A stretch of DNA of 64,000 nt from Agapetus fuscipes (taxonomy: Eukaryota; Arthropoda; Insecta; Trichoptera; Glossosomatidae), in the NCBI GenBank assembly GCA_951799405.1, contig OX637333.1, positions 13,949,960-14,013,959 on the forward strand, given 5' to 3'. The notes beneath the pieces were generated by a model. It was not told where the DNA came from. It saw nothing but the letters and a program-made list of their open reading frames with translations, and searched no databases. The position numbers and the translations under genes are program-made. Positions 32,498 to 43,429 of the stretch are shown one piece after another (the first letter of the stretch is position 1; each line of letters begins with the position of its first letter).

Positions 32498-32931
32498 GGG
32501 AAATTTCACAAAAAAAAATTCTTATGGATTTAAATTCCTTTATATTTGCTTTTCATAAAACTTCTTGAATTTTATTTTTACTTGCTTTTTTTACAAAGTT
32601 ATTCATGTTCAAAAAATGAAGTTTGAATGTACGCGCCAAAACGCTCCTTGGATTGAATTTTTGGCTGTGACGTCATTTTCTTTGACTTTTTATAGCCATC
32701 GCAATACCAGCAGCGTTGTCGATACAAGAAAATGACGTCACGGGGGCTACAAACTTCGTTGACGGATCGCACATCCGTTTCATAACCGGTCAAAATTTTC
32801 AAAAGATCTTTTTCAAATTTAAAATTAAATAAATTTATTTTGGACTTGAAGTTAGGCCATTGTTTATATGCTTATCGTAATCTAACAAAATTATACACTT
32901 TTTACCAAATTCCTCACTATTGCAAATACCC
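32498..32931 (-). mobile_element. 433-bp non-autonomous element, copy 2
   Basis: An inverted copy of 29324-29756, bounded by taGGG and CCCta. The intact site in the left arm reads agagaa|ttgacc, so the insertion seems to add no target duplication beyond the palindromic TAGGG/CCCTA ends. Confidence 0.6.
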
Positions 32932-32933
32932 TA

Positions 32934-34815
32934 TTGACCCCCACAGATTTTGATGGGCCGACTGACATGGCTGCAACCTGAAAATTCAAGATGGCTGCCA
33001 TACAAAAAAAACATAAAATTGCACTTTTCTCAAAAACGGCTCTAATGATTTTCTTTAAAATTTCAGTGTGGTCGTTGCTTAAATTGTCGCGAAGAAAATT
33101 TGTTATGGCAACACTCTTTCTAACCTGCGTCTATGAGTTGCGATATGAAAGAAAAAAACGATTGTGATTATCTCGGAGATGGCTGGGTTGACAAAAAAAC
33201 AATGTTCTACAATATTACGCGCAATATTAATTTCTACAAAAATTTAAAGAATACTATAAATTTTTTTTTACTTCAAGTACCGTTTACACGATCTCAAAAT
33301 TTTCATCGAAAATATTAAAAAGACCCATAAAAACGCAATTTTGTAAAACTTTTTTTAGGTTCACAAGAAAGAAAAATTTATAAACTTTTTTGCACTATAA
33401 TTTGTTTTTCACTATTTTGAGAATTCAAGATGACTTCCAAAGAGGAGAAAACTTCAAATGCGATTTTCTCAAAAACGGCTCCGACGATTTTTTTTAAATT
33501 TTCAGTACAGTAGTTGCTTGATACATTCTTATCAAATTTAGTTATGGCAACATTTTTACTAATCTGCGTCTATGAGTTGCCATATGAAAAAAATAAACAA
33601 TTGTGATTTTCTCAGAAGTGAAAGCGTTGACAAAAAAGATATGTTCTACAATATTATACGAAACATCAAATTATATATAAAAATTAAATAAAATTTTTGA
33701 AAATAAAAACATAAAGGGCCGTTTACATGATATCAAAAATTGAAATTAAAAGGCTACAAAAACCCATCACAACGCAAAAAACTTTTATGTTTCTTAACTT
33801 TATCAGAAAAAACTTTTTTATCACTATAATTCATAGTGAAACATTTTTCAAATTTTAGAAAATTCAAGATGGCTTCCAAACAGCTGAAAATTTCAAATAA
33901 GATTTTCTCAAAAACGGCTCGTACGATTTTCTTTATTTTTTTTTGCGTAATCGTCATTATAATACTGCTATGTAACAACAATAACCATTGCCTCATAATT
34001 TTCTTTGTTTTGGGCGTTGCCATACAAGAGAAAAAAATAATTTAAAATTTCTCGGCAGTGAAAGGGTTAGCTAAAAAAGAATGTTCAGCAATTGAAAAGC
34101 TTTTATATATACCTACATACCTGAATCATTACTTTTTTCAAAAAAATATTATAAAGTATAGCCACCATACAAAGTGACAAATTTTCATACAAAAAATTAT
34201 TGTAATACTTTTGGTAGCAAAACGTCTAATACCCATAAATAAACCTACATAACAATTCGCTTAATCAATTGCTATATAACAACAATAAGCATTGCCTCTT
34301 AATACTCTTTGTTTTGGGGGTTGCCATACAAGAGAAAACAATATTTTAAATTTTCCCGGCAGAGAACGGGTTAACTAAAAAATAATGTTCTACAATTGAA
34401 AAGCTCTTACATAAACCTACATACATTCATCATTACTTTTTTCAAATAAATATTATAAGGTGTAGCCACCATACAAAGTGACAAATTTTAATACAAAAAT
34501 AATTGTAATATTCTTGGTACTAAAACGCCTAATATAAAATACAAGGCTACGAGTCTTAAAATAGTAAGTTGTACCCATATGATAATCAATCATAACTTTC
34601 CAAAATATCAATGAAAAGTATAGGTACCCACCAAACAAAGTGTTAGTTTTGATACAAACGGGATCAATCATAATACTGCAAAAAGACGATTGCTTAAAAA
34701 GATTAGCTTCATTACTTACACACAACTAAATGTTTTGTTATGAAAATTGGCTATGACCTAAACATGACCGTATTTTGTGCTATAAAGTCCTGTGCGGTCC
34801 ACTGTACAATTTATT
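32934..34815. repeat. Right arm of the large inverted repeat (repeat G)
   Basis: An array of modules with aattcaagatggct, ctcaaaaacggctc and gttatggcaaca followed by gtctatgagttgccatat. A second set has atagccaccatacaaagtg. It mirrors 28651-32112. It lacks the insertions that fragment the left arm, so it approximates the ancestral arm. Confidence 0.7.
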
Positions 34816-35125
34816 TTGCATGTCCTGGTGCAGGATAACTCATTTCCGTTGAAACCTCATTTTTTTTTTGGACGAATACAATACTTTATAACAGTTCCTT
34901 CGGACTGCTATAAAGTAGAAATAATGGAAAAATTCTCGGCAGTTAGAGGGTTAATAAAATAATAATGTAGTACAAATGTACAACAATAATGATAAATTAT
35001 ATATTTCCATCATAATTTTTTCCAAAAAGTGAATCAAAAGTATAGCCACCATACAAAGTGAAAATTTTTCAATACAAAATGTTTTCGTAATTTTCTTGGT
35101 AGTCATAGGGTTAAAATTAGAAAAA
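34816..35125 (-). repeat. Extra repeat G module and scrap of the 32.3-kb repeat
   Basis: 34822-34915 matches 32205-32310 in reverse (tgtcctggtgcaggataact, cctcattttttttttggacg). 34930-35120 repeats the caaagtg / cttggtagtc module seen at 34120 and 34400. Confidence 0.6.
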
Positions 35126-35888
35126 AGGCTGTGATTCTTAAAATTATTAGCCAGTACTAACTTCAATGATCCACCCTTTCATTAATCGGACGATTTCAAA
35201 AGAAGACATAATATCGTCCTTCTGTACAACTGGGGCTATAGCGACATCTATGGATGTATCTCCGAAGGTTAATAAAAAAAAAAAAACCTACAACCTTCGA
35301 CCTCGATCAAACAACAATAATTCAACAGTTCGTGATACTGCGCTGAGCGCAGATGGCTCCTCGCGAAATACCCGTCAGGGAGGCTTTCCCGTCAGGCACA
35401 TTAGCTTCAGTAACATCGAAATTCGGGGGAGGGGGGGTTCCTTAGAGTCATGCAATAGCCTCTGATCTGGAGGACTTTCTTTTCTTTGACACGAATAGAG
35501 TTACACTAGCTGATTAACTTCATCGGGAAGGCCCTCAGCCACTTAAAAAAAATTGCAATGTTGTTCACCGAGTGAAGCAACTCCGCATGAGTTGTATGAA
35601 CTGGGTGGGAGGTGGTGGGAGAGTGCCAGTTCGTGGTTCTTCCTTATAGAGGACACACGTCTCCTGAAGACGTTGGATATGACTCTGACGAAACGTAGAT
35701 AAAATCGTTCTTCTCTTTTGCACGGTCAGTATAATCCGTTTTTTTCATTCTTTAAAATGTCTAACGACCGTAATCATAATTTAAAATCTTTACTTAGAAC
35801 AGTGTTTGATTTAAATCCTTACACTAAGTAAATTACTGAATATGAATTTACACAGTGTTAATACACAAACCATACAAAATATTCAAAA
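35126..35888. other. Unassigned intron 1 sequence
   Basis: It holds a 99-codon open frame (35166-35465) with the low-complexity basic phrase KKKKTYNLRPRSNNNNS. It is too weak to call; it might be a retroelement gag remnant. 35640-35740 has a cctgaagacgttgg / gacgaaacg motif. No gene assigned. Confidence 0.35.
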
Positions 35889-36798
35889 CTCATATCAAAT
35901 GCATGCCCACAAACAGGTACGTGTAAGTTCGCGCTTACAAATGCTGAATGTGTACTTACAAATTAAAACCAAATCACAAATAAACATAAAACCTGCAACT
36001 CTTGCCGACCTTCTTTGAAACAGGGGTGACATTGACAGAGTTAATTATTTTTACACTTTGGGAGGGCTGAGGAATGCGAGGAAATTGAGATAAGACTGAA
36101 TGAAACAAGAGTGGAGGTCGTGAAAGAATTTGAATATCTAGGAAGCAAGTTTGAGTCGAATGCAAAATTGATGAAAGAATTGGAAAAGCGCACTAGTAGA
36201 GGAAGAAGTGTAATGGGAACGATTGGAAGAATTGCAAGAAATAGGAATACGAAGAATATGAGATCAGCGGTCCACAATGGCATATTGGTTGGTGGAAGTG
36301 AGGCTTAATGAATGTGAGCTGAGTAAAGTATGTACGGTTGAAATGGCTTACCTGAGAGCAATGGCTGGAAAGACATTGAGTGATAGAGTTCGTAATGATT
36401 GGGTGATGAACGAGTGTGGTATAAAAGAGAATATGAGAATGAAAGTACAAAAAAGTACGATGAGATGGTTCGGACATCTTGAAAGAATGGATGATGAACA
36501 ACTAACGAAGAAAGTGTACAAAGGAAATGTCAGAGTAAAGCGCGGAAGGGGAAGGCCGAGGAAAGAATGGTTAGACCAAATAGGTGAGATTGCGAAAGAA
36601 TGGAATCTGCAGAGTGAGAATAAGAGAAGAGTATGTATGAAAAAGGTGATGAATATTGAGGAAATGAAAGTGGTTTGTTGAGACAGAAAAAAGTGGAGGC
36701 GCATCTGCGGAGGTACCGGCCACCCCTAGTGGAACGGCGGCAGGATACAGTACAGTACAGTATAGAGGTCAGCTTCATACCAACCTATAAGTCAAGGA
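35889..36798 (-). mobile_element. Family A element interrupted by a LINE fragment
   Basis: Two parts of one minus-strand family-A copy, 35889-36056 (tail half) and 36766-36798 (head, aacctataagtcaagg), lie on either side of the plus-strand LINE fragment at 36057-36765. Confidence 0.7.
36057..36765 (+). pseudogene. LINE reverse transcriptase C-terminal fragment (second subfamily)
   Basis: Frames at 36111-36308 and 36277-36681 overlap with a shift near 36290. They read VKEFEYLGSKFESNAKLMKE, then MRWFGHLERMDDEQLTKKVY, KRGRGRPRKEWLDQIGEI and RKKWRRIC. It is related to 30126-31309 but has a different 3' end, the (acagt)n repeat at about 36748-36764. It is frameshifted, with an in-frame stop (VVC then TGA, 36679-36681). 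Confidence 0.75.
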
Positions 36799-36810
36799 TC
36801 TTTCTTGTGT

Positions 36811-36880
36811 AATTGGCGCTTTTTCCAGAGAAGACCAACCTCGCAGAGGGCTCTTGAGGTGTGATTCACACAAAACGGTG
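36811..36880 (+). mobile_element. SINE 1 3' end fragment
   Basis: It contains ttggcgct, gaccaacctcgcagagggc, tcttgaggtgtgattcacac and aaaacggtgtt, the SINE 1 terminal region. Confidence 0.6.
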
Positions 36881-37013
36881 TTACATGCAGCATTTGTAAG
36901 TGTGAACTTACACATGTCTGGATAAAAGAAAAACAGCTTTGTTTTCGATTACGTGAGTATTTATTTTTATACCACAACCAGTTTCACAAACATCCTTTTG
37001 CATCGTCAGGTGG

Positions 37014-37268
37014 ATCTATAATCTATAATCTATAATCTAAGTTGCAAGGATATATTCATTTAAAGCTCTCAGATGTATGCCCACAAACAAACACGTGTAG
37101 TTCGCGCTTACAAATGCTGATTGTGTACTTACAAATAAAATTCAAACCTCAAATGAACATAAGCCCCACAACTTTTGCCGACCTTCCCTGAAACAGGGGT
37201 GACACTGGCAAAGTGAACCATTTTTTACAGTATGGGTGGTCAGCCTCATACCAACCTATAAGTCAAGG
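37014..37268 (-). mobile_element. Family A element, complete
   Basis: Minus-strand copy of the cgcgaactacac / gagagctttaaatgaa subtype, with a (TTATAGA)n tail. It lies immediately beside the 5' end of the Helitron at 37279. Confidence 0.8.
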
Positions 37269-37278
37269 AATTAATCAA

Positions 37279-39020
37279 TCCTTTATTATATTACTCCAGG
37301 CCGTCGTCATTCGCCTCGAGTTTCGATTTTCAAAATTAATACCATCACAGCAGATGAAATACATTCACGATGTATGGAAAATCAAATTTTGTATATATGC
37401 TGCAAAACAGTACTATTCGCGTATGTGTTTGAATCCCCTACTAAAATACACTTATAAACCCTTATAGACCCTTTTGTTTTTATATCGAAATACGTATGAA
37501 ACTATATTGACATCTAGCGGCAAAATTAGAAAGTTTTTTTATATTTTCTTTTATTTGATTCAAAATAAATAAAAAAACAAACAAAATAAAAATGGATTTA
37601 AATCTGTAATCTAAGTTGCAAAGATATATTACATTTAAGATTCATATTACATGCATTCCTACAAGCAGATATTTGTAAGTTCGCGCTTACACATAATGCA
37701 TGTTGACTATTACAACATAAAAACCCAATCTTAAATGCAACTCTTGCCGACTTTTCCTCAAACAGAGATGAAATTTGCATGGTGAACCATTTCTTACAGT
37801 ATGGGTGGTCAGCCACATACTAACCTATAAGTCAAGGAAATTATTTTGTTTAGTTCTATAATCTAAGTTGCAAAGATACATACCATTTAAGATTCATATT
37901 AAATGCATTCCCACAAGCAGACAGGTTCGCGCTTACAAATGCTCCACGTGGACTTACAACATAAAAACCTAATCTCAAATGAACATAAGCCCTGCAACTC
38001 TTGCCGACTTTTCCTCAAACAGATAAAATTTGCATGGTGAACCATTTCTTACAGTATGGCTGGTCAGCCACATACTAACCTATAAGTCAAGGAAATTATT
38101 TTGTTTAGGGGGCTGTCCATATATTACGTCATTCGCATTTAGGGGGGGGGGTCTGGTCTGCGGATGATGGTAAATGATGTACGAGTACCAGAAGGGACGT
38201 CATTCTTGTAAATACCAATTTTTACAAAATATACAAAATTGTATGCAAGTAATATAACATTATTAATTATTAAGCTCATCCACTATTACAGCAAGAGGGG
38301 GGGGGGGTCATTAGATAATGACTATAGGATGATTGTAGGGGGGGGGGGGTCGAAAATCGGCCAAAATTGATGACGTAATTTATGGACGGCCCCTAGTTCT
38401 ATAATCTTAGTTGCAAAGATACATACCATTTGAGATTCATATTAAATGCATTCTCACAAGCAGACATTTGTAAGTTCGCACTTATACAAAATGCATGTTG
38501 ACTTACAACATAAAAACCCAATCTTAAATGAACATAGGCCCTGCAACTTTTGCCAACCTTCTCTGAAACAAAGGTGAAATTTGCAACGTGTACCATTTTT
38601 TAAAGTATGGGTGGTCAGCCTCATACCAACATATAAGTCAAGGCAATTATTTTGTGTATTTCTTTACATAATCTAAGTCGCAAAGATACATGCCATTTGA
38701 GATTCATATTAAATGCATTCCCACAAGCAGACAGGTAAAATTTCGCGCTTACAAATGCCCCATGTGGACTTACAACATAAAAACCCAATCTCAAATGAAC
38801 ATAAGCCCTGCAACTCTTGCCAACCTTCCCTGGAACACAGTTGAAATCTGCAAAGTGCACCATTTTTTAAAGTATGGGTGGTCGATTTTCTTGTACAAAG
38901 TCGGCATGTTTTTATTTTACATGTTTTCCGAATTTTAACTCGAGGAAACTATGCGCAATATACACATTCTCTAAATGTTAAGAGGTTGGGCTGCGTAGCA
39001 GCCAGGGGCAACGCCCCTAG
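37279..39020 (+). mobile_element. Complete non-autonomous Helitron with tandem family A interior
   Basis: The 5' end TCCTTTATTATATTACTCC follows a host A. The 3' end has hairpins GGCTGCGTAGCAGCC and GGGGCAACGCCCC, then CTAG, followed by host T, as expected for A|T Helitron insertion without duplication. Between them lie a 5' region of about 330 bp and reversed family-A units at 37608-37837, 37860-38092, 38402-38643 and 38669-38883. Neighbouring units are linked by aaattattttgtttagttct (or a close variant). Without the nested MITE it is about 1.45 kb. No Rep/helicase frame is present, so movement would need a partner. Confidence 0.8.
38109..38393. mobile_element. 285-bp MITE nested in the Helitron
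   Basis: Its inverted ends GGGGCTGTCCATATATTACG and GGGGCCGTCCATAAATTACG match over 22 of 24 bp in full. It is flanked by TAG on both sides (38106-38108 and 38394-38396). Other copies of the Helitron linker give the empty site (tttagttct). The interior has several G-runs. The 3-bp duplication suggests a PIF/Harbinger-like mover, but the superfamily is not proven. Confidence 0.85.
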
Positions 39021-39163
39021 TTAATACTAAATCGCTTAGTATGGAATCATCTTAGAGGGCGTCATTGTGTGAGGGAGGGAGGGGGGGAGGGGGGGGGGGT
39101 GCAGGATGGCCATATGCGGAGTTTGCAAAAAAATTGTCCAGCAGTCAAATGTCCAGTCATGTT
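39021..39163. other. G-rich low-complexity stretch
   Basis: 39068-39102 is a run of gggagg and poly-G. No gene. Confidence 0.5.
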
Positions 39164-39400
39164 TGACCGGTCTGTAGCTCAGTGGTAACACTGCGGACTT
39201 TGAATGGGAAGGTTGTGGGTTCGAATCCCGGCGGAGCACAAAAAATATACCATTTATATTTTCAAATTTGCTCTTCGCTGGGTTGAAAAATTCATAAACC
39301 TTTACTAATGACCGGTCACCAAAGGTCCATCCAGCCTTACAGCAACTGGGTCTTGCTTGAGTATTGGCGCTTTGTAGCGACGACCAAGCTCGTACACCTT
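39164..39400 (+). mobile_element. SINE 1, lacking the 3' tail
   Basis: A well-preserved tRNA-like head (gtagctcagtggtaac A box; gtgggttcgaatcccggc B box), then the body ending gcgctttgtagcgacgacc. The 3' LINE-like tail is missing. Confidence 0.8.
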
Positions 39401-39487
39401 TGCGGCACTATAACAAGTGTCATAGACCCCTAGAGTCTCTAGAATCAAGAGAGTCTCCCGCACAGGATTTCTTAAAAAAAAAAAGGT

Positions 39488-39762
39488 TTTTTTTTCTTTT
39501 CAATGTCAACTATCATAGACGCTGTTTGACTTTGAAATGCTGCAATGGAACTAATCATTTCTGTTACTGTTTTATTCTTGTCTTGTAGTTCCAGATTTAA
39601 TGTGCTCAGTTTTCCAGTAAAATCTGCTAAAAATGCTAAATCACGCAATTGCTGATAATCATCACCCCTCTCTTCAAGAAATTTTATTATTTTGTCCAAT
39701 AGATCTGGAAATCTTTGCAAAAGCTTGCTTCGACTCATCCACCTTACTTCAGTGTGCAATGC
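39488..39762 (-). pseudogene. hAT transposase fragment (ZBED/SCAND3-like)
   Basis: About 90 residues: HTEVRWMSRSKLLQRF, then IIKFLEERGD, LAFLADFTGKLSTLNLELQ and KNKTVTEMISSIAAF. These are diagnostic of the hAT family related to SCAN/ZBED domesticated proteins. It is cut on its 5' side by the R1-like LINE. The N-terminal zinc finger and the C-terminal dimerisation domain are missing. Confidence 0.75.
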
Positions 39763-41968
39763 CAGCTGGCGACGCTCGCGGAGAGCTTAAGCTGGCCAAT
39801 ATGCGCAGCAAGGAAAGGTGTTGGGAAGAACTGTGTGAGATGGTGAATCGCGATCCCTGGGGACTGCCGTACAAGATTGTACGACAGAAACTACGGGGTA
39901 GAGATCAGGATCCGTTTCTCATGGACCCCCAGAACCTTACGAACGTCATAGATGCTCTCTTTCCTGTGCATGACCGGAGGGCGGTAAGAGGCCCTGCTCC
40001 CCCGGGAGCGGACTTCGAACCTTTCTCCCAAGCCGAGCTTGACGCAGCGTCTGCCAGGATTAAAACCGGGAAGGCACCCGGACCAGACAACGTCCCGAAC
40101 GAAGTCGTGCTGGTAGTGGCCAGGTAGTTTCCTGATGTGCTGCTGAGTGTGTACAATGCCTATTTGAGGGAGGGTAAATTTAGTGGCGCCTGGAAGAGGC
40201 AGAGGCTAGTCCTCGTCTCAAAAAAGGCTGTCGCCGATGGGCCCTCTTCTTTTAGGCTTTTGTGCATTCTTGACGGCTATGGGAAGCTCCTGGAGAGATT
40301 CATGGTTGGAAGGCTTCTCCCGATCCTCGAATCCGAGGACGGGGGACTTTCCGAGCACCAGTACGGCTTCAGGCCGGGACGATCAACCCTGGACGCCCTG
40401 GAACGCGTGGTAGACTCTGTTCGGACTGCGTGGGAGGGGCCGGTGAAGAGACACCGGCAGGTCATGTTGGTGACTCTAGATATCTGGAACGCTTTTAACT
40501 CGGCTCGATGGGACTTAATTCTCAGAGAGCTTCCGGGTCCCGGAGTACCTCATGGCCATGCTGTAGGATTACTTCGATGGCCATGCTGGAGGATTACTTC
40601 GATGGCCGTGTGCTGGAGTATCGGTGCGGTGCCAACGGGGGCTTGGAAACGCGACAGCTGACGTCTGGAGTTCCCCAGGGATCGGTCTTAGGACCGACCC
40701 TGTGGAACGTCATGTACGATAGTTTGTTGCAGACCGAGCTACCGACGGGTGCTAGCGTCGTTGCTTTCGCGGACGACATCGCTGTGATGATCACCGGCGA
40801 GATCACTGTCGCGGGGAATGATGCCCTCCGCAGGGTGAAGCGGTGGCTGGACCGCTCCGATTTGGAACTTGCAGTCCAAAAGACGGAGGCAATATTGTTC
40901 AGCCGAAAACTGACGCTGGGGGGCTTTGAGGTGCCGTTGGTTAAATCCCTTCGGTACCTTGGTGTCCAACTTGATTGTCGACTCTGTTTCAGAGAACACA
41001 TCGAGTTAGCGGCGGCGAAGACAAGCGTGGCGGCGCAACAGCGGGGTAGAATCATGCCGAACGTCGGCGGGCCCAAATCGAGTAGGAGACTTCTGCACGA
41101 GGTGTCGCACACGACGCTTTTGTATGGGGCACCCATCTGGGCGAAGTCGCTGGAGGTTGAACACTACAGGAGGAAAATGGCAAGTGTGCAGAGGAGAAGC
41201 GCACTCAGGGTTATCTCTGGGTATCGCACTATCTCCGAGGCTGCAGCACTGGTCCTTGCTTCCTCACCTCCCATCCACTTGCTGGCGCAGGAGCGCCAGC
41301 TTAAAAGAAGATCAAATGCCAGCTCTGGCGACGAAGACCTTCGAGAGCATCTGTTCTCGCAGTGGCAGCAGCGCTGGGACTCGGCGGCTGGTGGACACTG
41401 GACGCGAAGGCTCATCGGTGACCTGCGGACTTGGTGCCAAAGGAAGCACGGTGGCCTGAATTACTGGCTCACCCAGCTGCTGCAAGTGGACATGGTTGCT
41501 TTGGAACCTTCCTGCATAGGATAGGTAAAGAAGCAATCGTGGCGTGCTGGCACTGCGAGATGATTGAAGACGACGACGCTGAGCATACGATGCTGGCATG
41601 TCCCGCCTGGGCGACTGAAAGGGACTCACTTCTGGCTACCCTGGAAGCGGACATGGTAGTATCGACAATGCTCCAGTCGGCTGCTAACTGGGGGGCGTGG
41701 GAAGCCTTTGCCTCGAGCGTGATCGGAATGAAGGAGGAGGCCGAGCGCAAGAGGAGGAGGCAGCCCACGTCAGCCGGAAATTCGACACAGGAATCGTAGT
41801 TGCTAACAACCCCTGAGTATTGCTGTAATGGTAGGACCGGGTTGTGGCGGTGGCGTGCACTGATGGGTTGTTTAGTGGGTATGGCTCCGATAAGTTGGAG
41901 AGGAGTCAGTCCCACACTCCGGCAATAAAAGCTTCACCTCTTCCAGCGCAATGGGGGAAAAAAAAAAA
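39763..41968 (+). pseudogene. R1-clade LINE, 5'-truncated and frameshifted
   Basis: RT parts run from GELKLANMRSKERCWEEL through KTGKAPGPDNVPNEV, EHQYGFRPGRSTLDAL, VTLDIWNAFNSARWD, LTSGVPQGSVLGPTLWN, FADDIAVM and SLRYLGVQLD. The end is a zinc-knuckle-like CWHCEMIEDDDAEHTMLACP. Breaks seen: a stop at 40123-40125 after VVAR; one extra base near 40525; a 25-bp tandem duplication at 40552-40601 (atggccatgctg.aggattacttcg twice) shifting the frame; a further shift near 41450. The 3' UTR ends at a poly(A) run (41958-41968). The endonuclease is absent. It is dead. Confidence 0.85.
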
Positions 41969-42540
41969 GCCCAGAGATATTTTTTTTGCCTTGCCACGAT
42001 CGACTAGACTAATCAGACTAATCGTCGCCATCGACCTGTTGGCCACCCCTAGTCTACACTCTACAGGATGTTGCCATAAAATTGTGCTAATGAGAGTGCA
42101 AAATGTTCCTTCAATGGAAATCGCCGAACACATAATAAAGCAATGCTAAAAAATTTAGCACATTAGCGAGAGAGGGGTTCGAAGGTCAAAATAACAACAT
42201 AAATAATAAATTTAGTTTTTTCTTTATTTTGCCATTAAATGCGCACACCAATAACTGAGTTAATAATAATATAGATAAGCGCTAAAGTATAGATTACTAT
42301 TCCGTAATGCAATACTGCATGTATGTGTAAACAAGCCACAAGCCTGTGGAAACATCATGTGATGTCAATGACTAAACCACTAACAAAAGATATCAACAAA
42401 TATTTCATTTCAATTCAAGAATGACTGGAATATCTAGAGCATTCTTTATGCCCAAGTTAGGTAATCACTATGGTATTGATTTGCATACTTTTGTTGAAGA
42501 AAGAAATCTCTGGAAATGATACATTGTGCTATTTTAAATA
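41969..42540. other. Unassigned intron 1 sequence
   Basis: AT-rich. No gene, repeat or structured RNA recognised. Confidence 0.4.
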
Positions 42541-42608
42541 AATTTGTGAAGAGGAATGTACTTGGTTCACTAAGCTATTTTTGCCTGGCCAGAAACAGGT
42601 ACTAGGAT
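42541..42608 (-). mobile_element. SINE 2 fragment, host of the hAT insertion
   Basis: gaagaggaatgtacttgg, then tgcctggccagaaacaggt, matches the SINE 2 3' body at 5090-5140. It is interrupted at actaggat, the duplicated target of the hAT element. Confidence 0.65.
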
Positions 42609-43429
42609 CAGTGACGGCTCCAGGTAAGGTGCATTGGTGCATTGCACCCCCAGTAATAATGCCACGATCCAATACTTACAAATTTGTTCCGCATAAAATA
42701 CCGTTTGTGTCAAGTCCTATTATACATTCATAATGATTTAACATATTATACAGCTCCGCGAACATGAAAATACTCCGAGTTGGTAGGTATTCCAATATAG
42801 ATATTATTTCGCCGTGCATTTTGTGGCAATGCCCGGTATTGTTTCTATGAAGCCCCATACATTTCTTTCAAAAACAGTTCAAACGGTGAATATTGAGAGC
42901 ACTGTACATTTTTAAACGCTCCGTGCATCACCAAAATTCCTCGCTCTCCACATAATAAAATATCCAAAATAACATCAAGGAAACATGGATTGGTTTTTGT
43001 ATGAAATTAACTCTTATGATCAGATCTTAATAAGCCTTTGTCTGAATGACTTAAATATTCGTCATTTATAAACAAAAGTATGCTTACGTCAGCACAAATG
43101 GTCCCAAACCTGTTTTTAAACAGGGAGCTCTTTGGTATGTTTTTTGACCAAGAACCACTTTTTAAGTTTCTTTGATTGAGGAACATTTTGAGGGCTTTGT
43201 TGCGATCGTAAGGTTCAAGAATAGTAAGCCGAGTTACTTTGAACTTTTCAGTTTTCTTTAAAGTTTTTTTTATACATTATTAATTTGAAACACTAAATTA
43301 TAAATATACAAAGAAATGTTTTGGAGCTAATACTGAGTCGTAAAAATTAAAAACTTGCACAAAAAAAATGACAGCCGGCTGGGCTTTTTTACCATAGAAA
43401 GTGAAACAAAAATTCGTTATTGATCGTTA

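Noticed and set aside
35166..35465. 99-codon frame with basic and Asn-rich stretch
   Set aside because: Low complexity with no domain; possibly a retroelement scrap, not supportable as a gene.
2764..38863. Recurring ~65-residue open frame (M-V-H-F-A-D-F-type) seen in several family A copies on both strands
   Set aside because: It is the same repeat read in one frame; other copies are shifted or stopped. No codon-level constraint or start context supports a protein.
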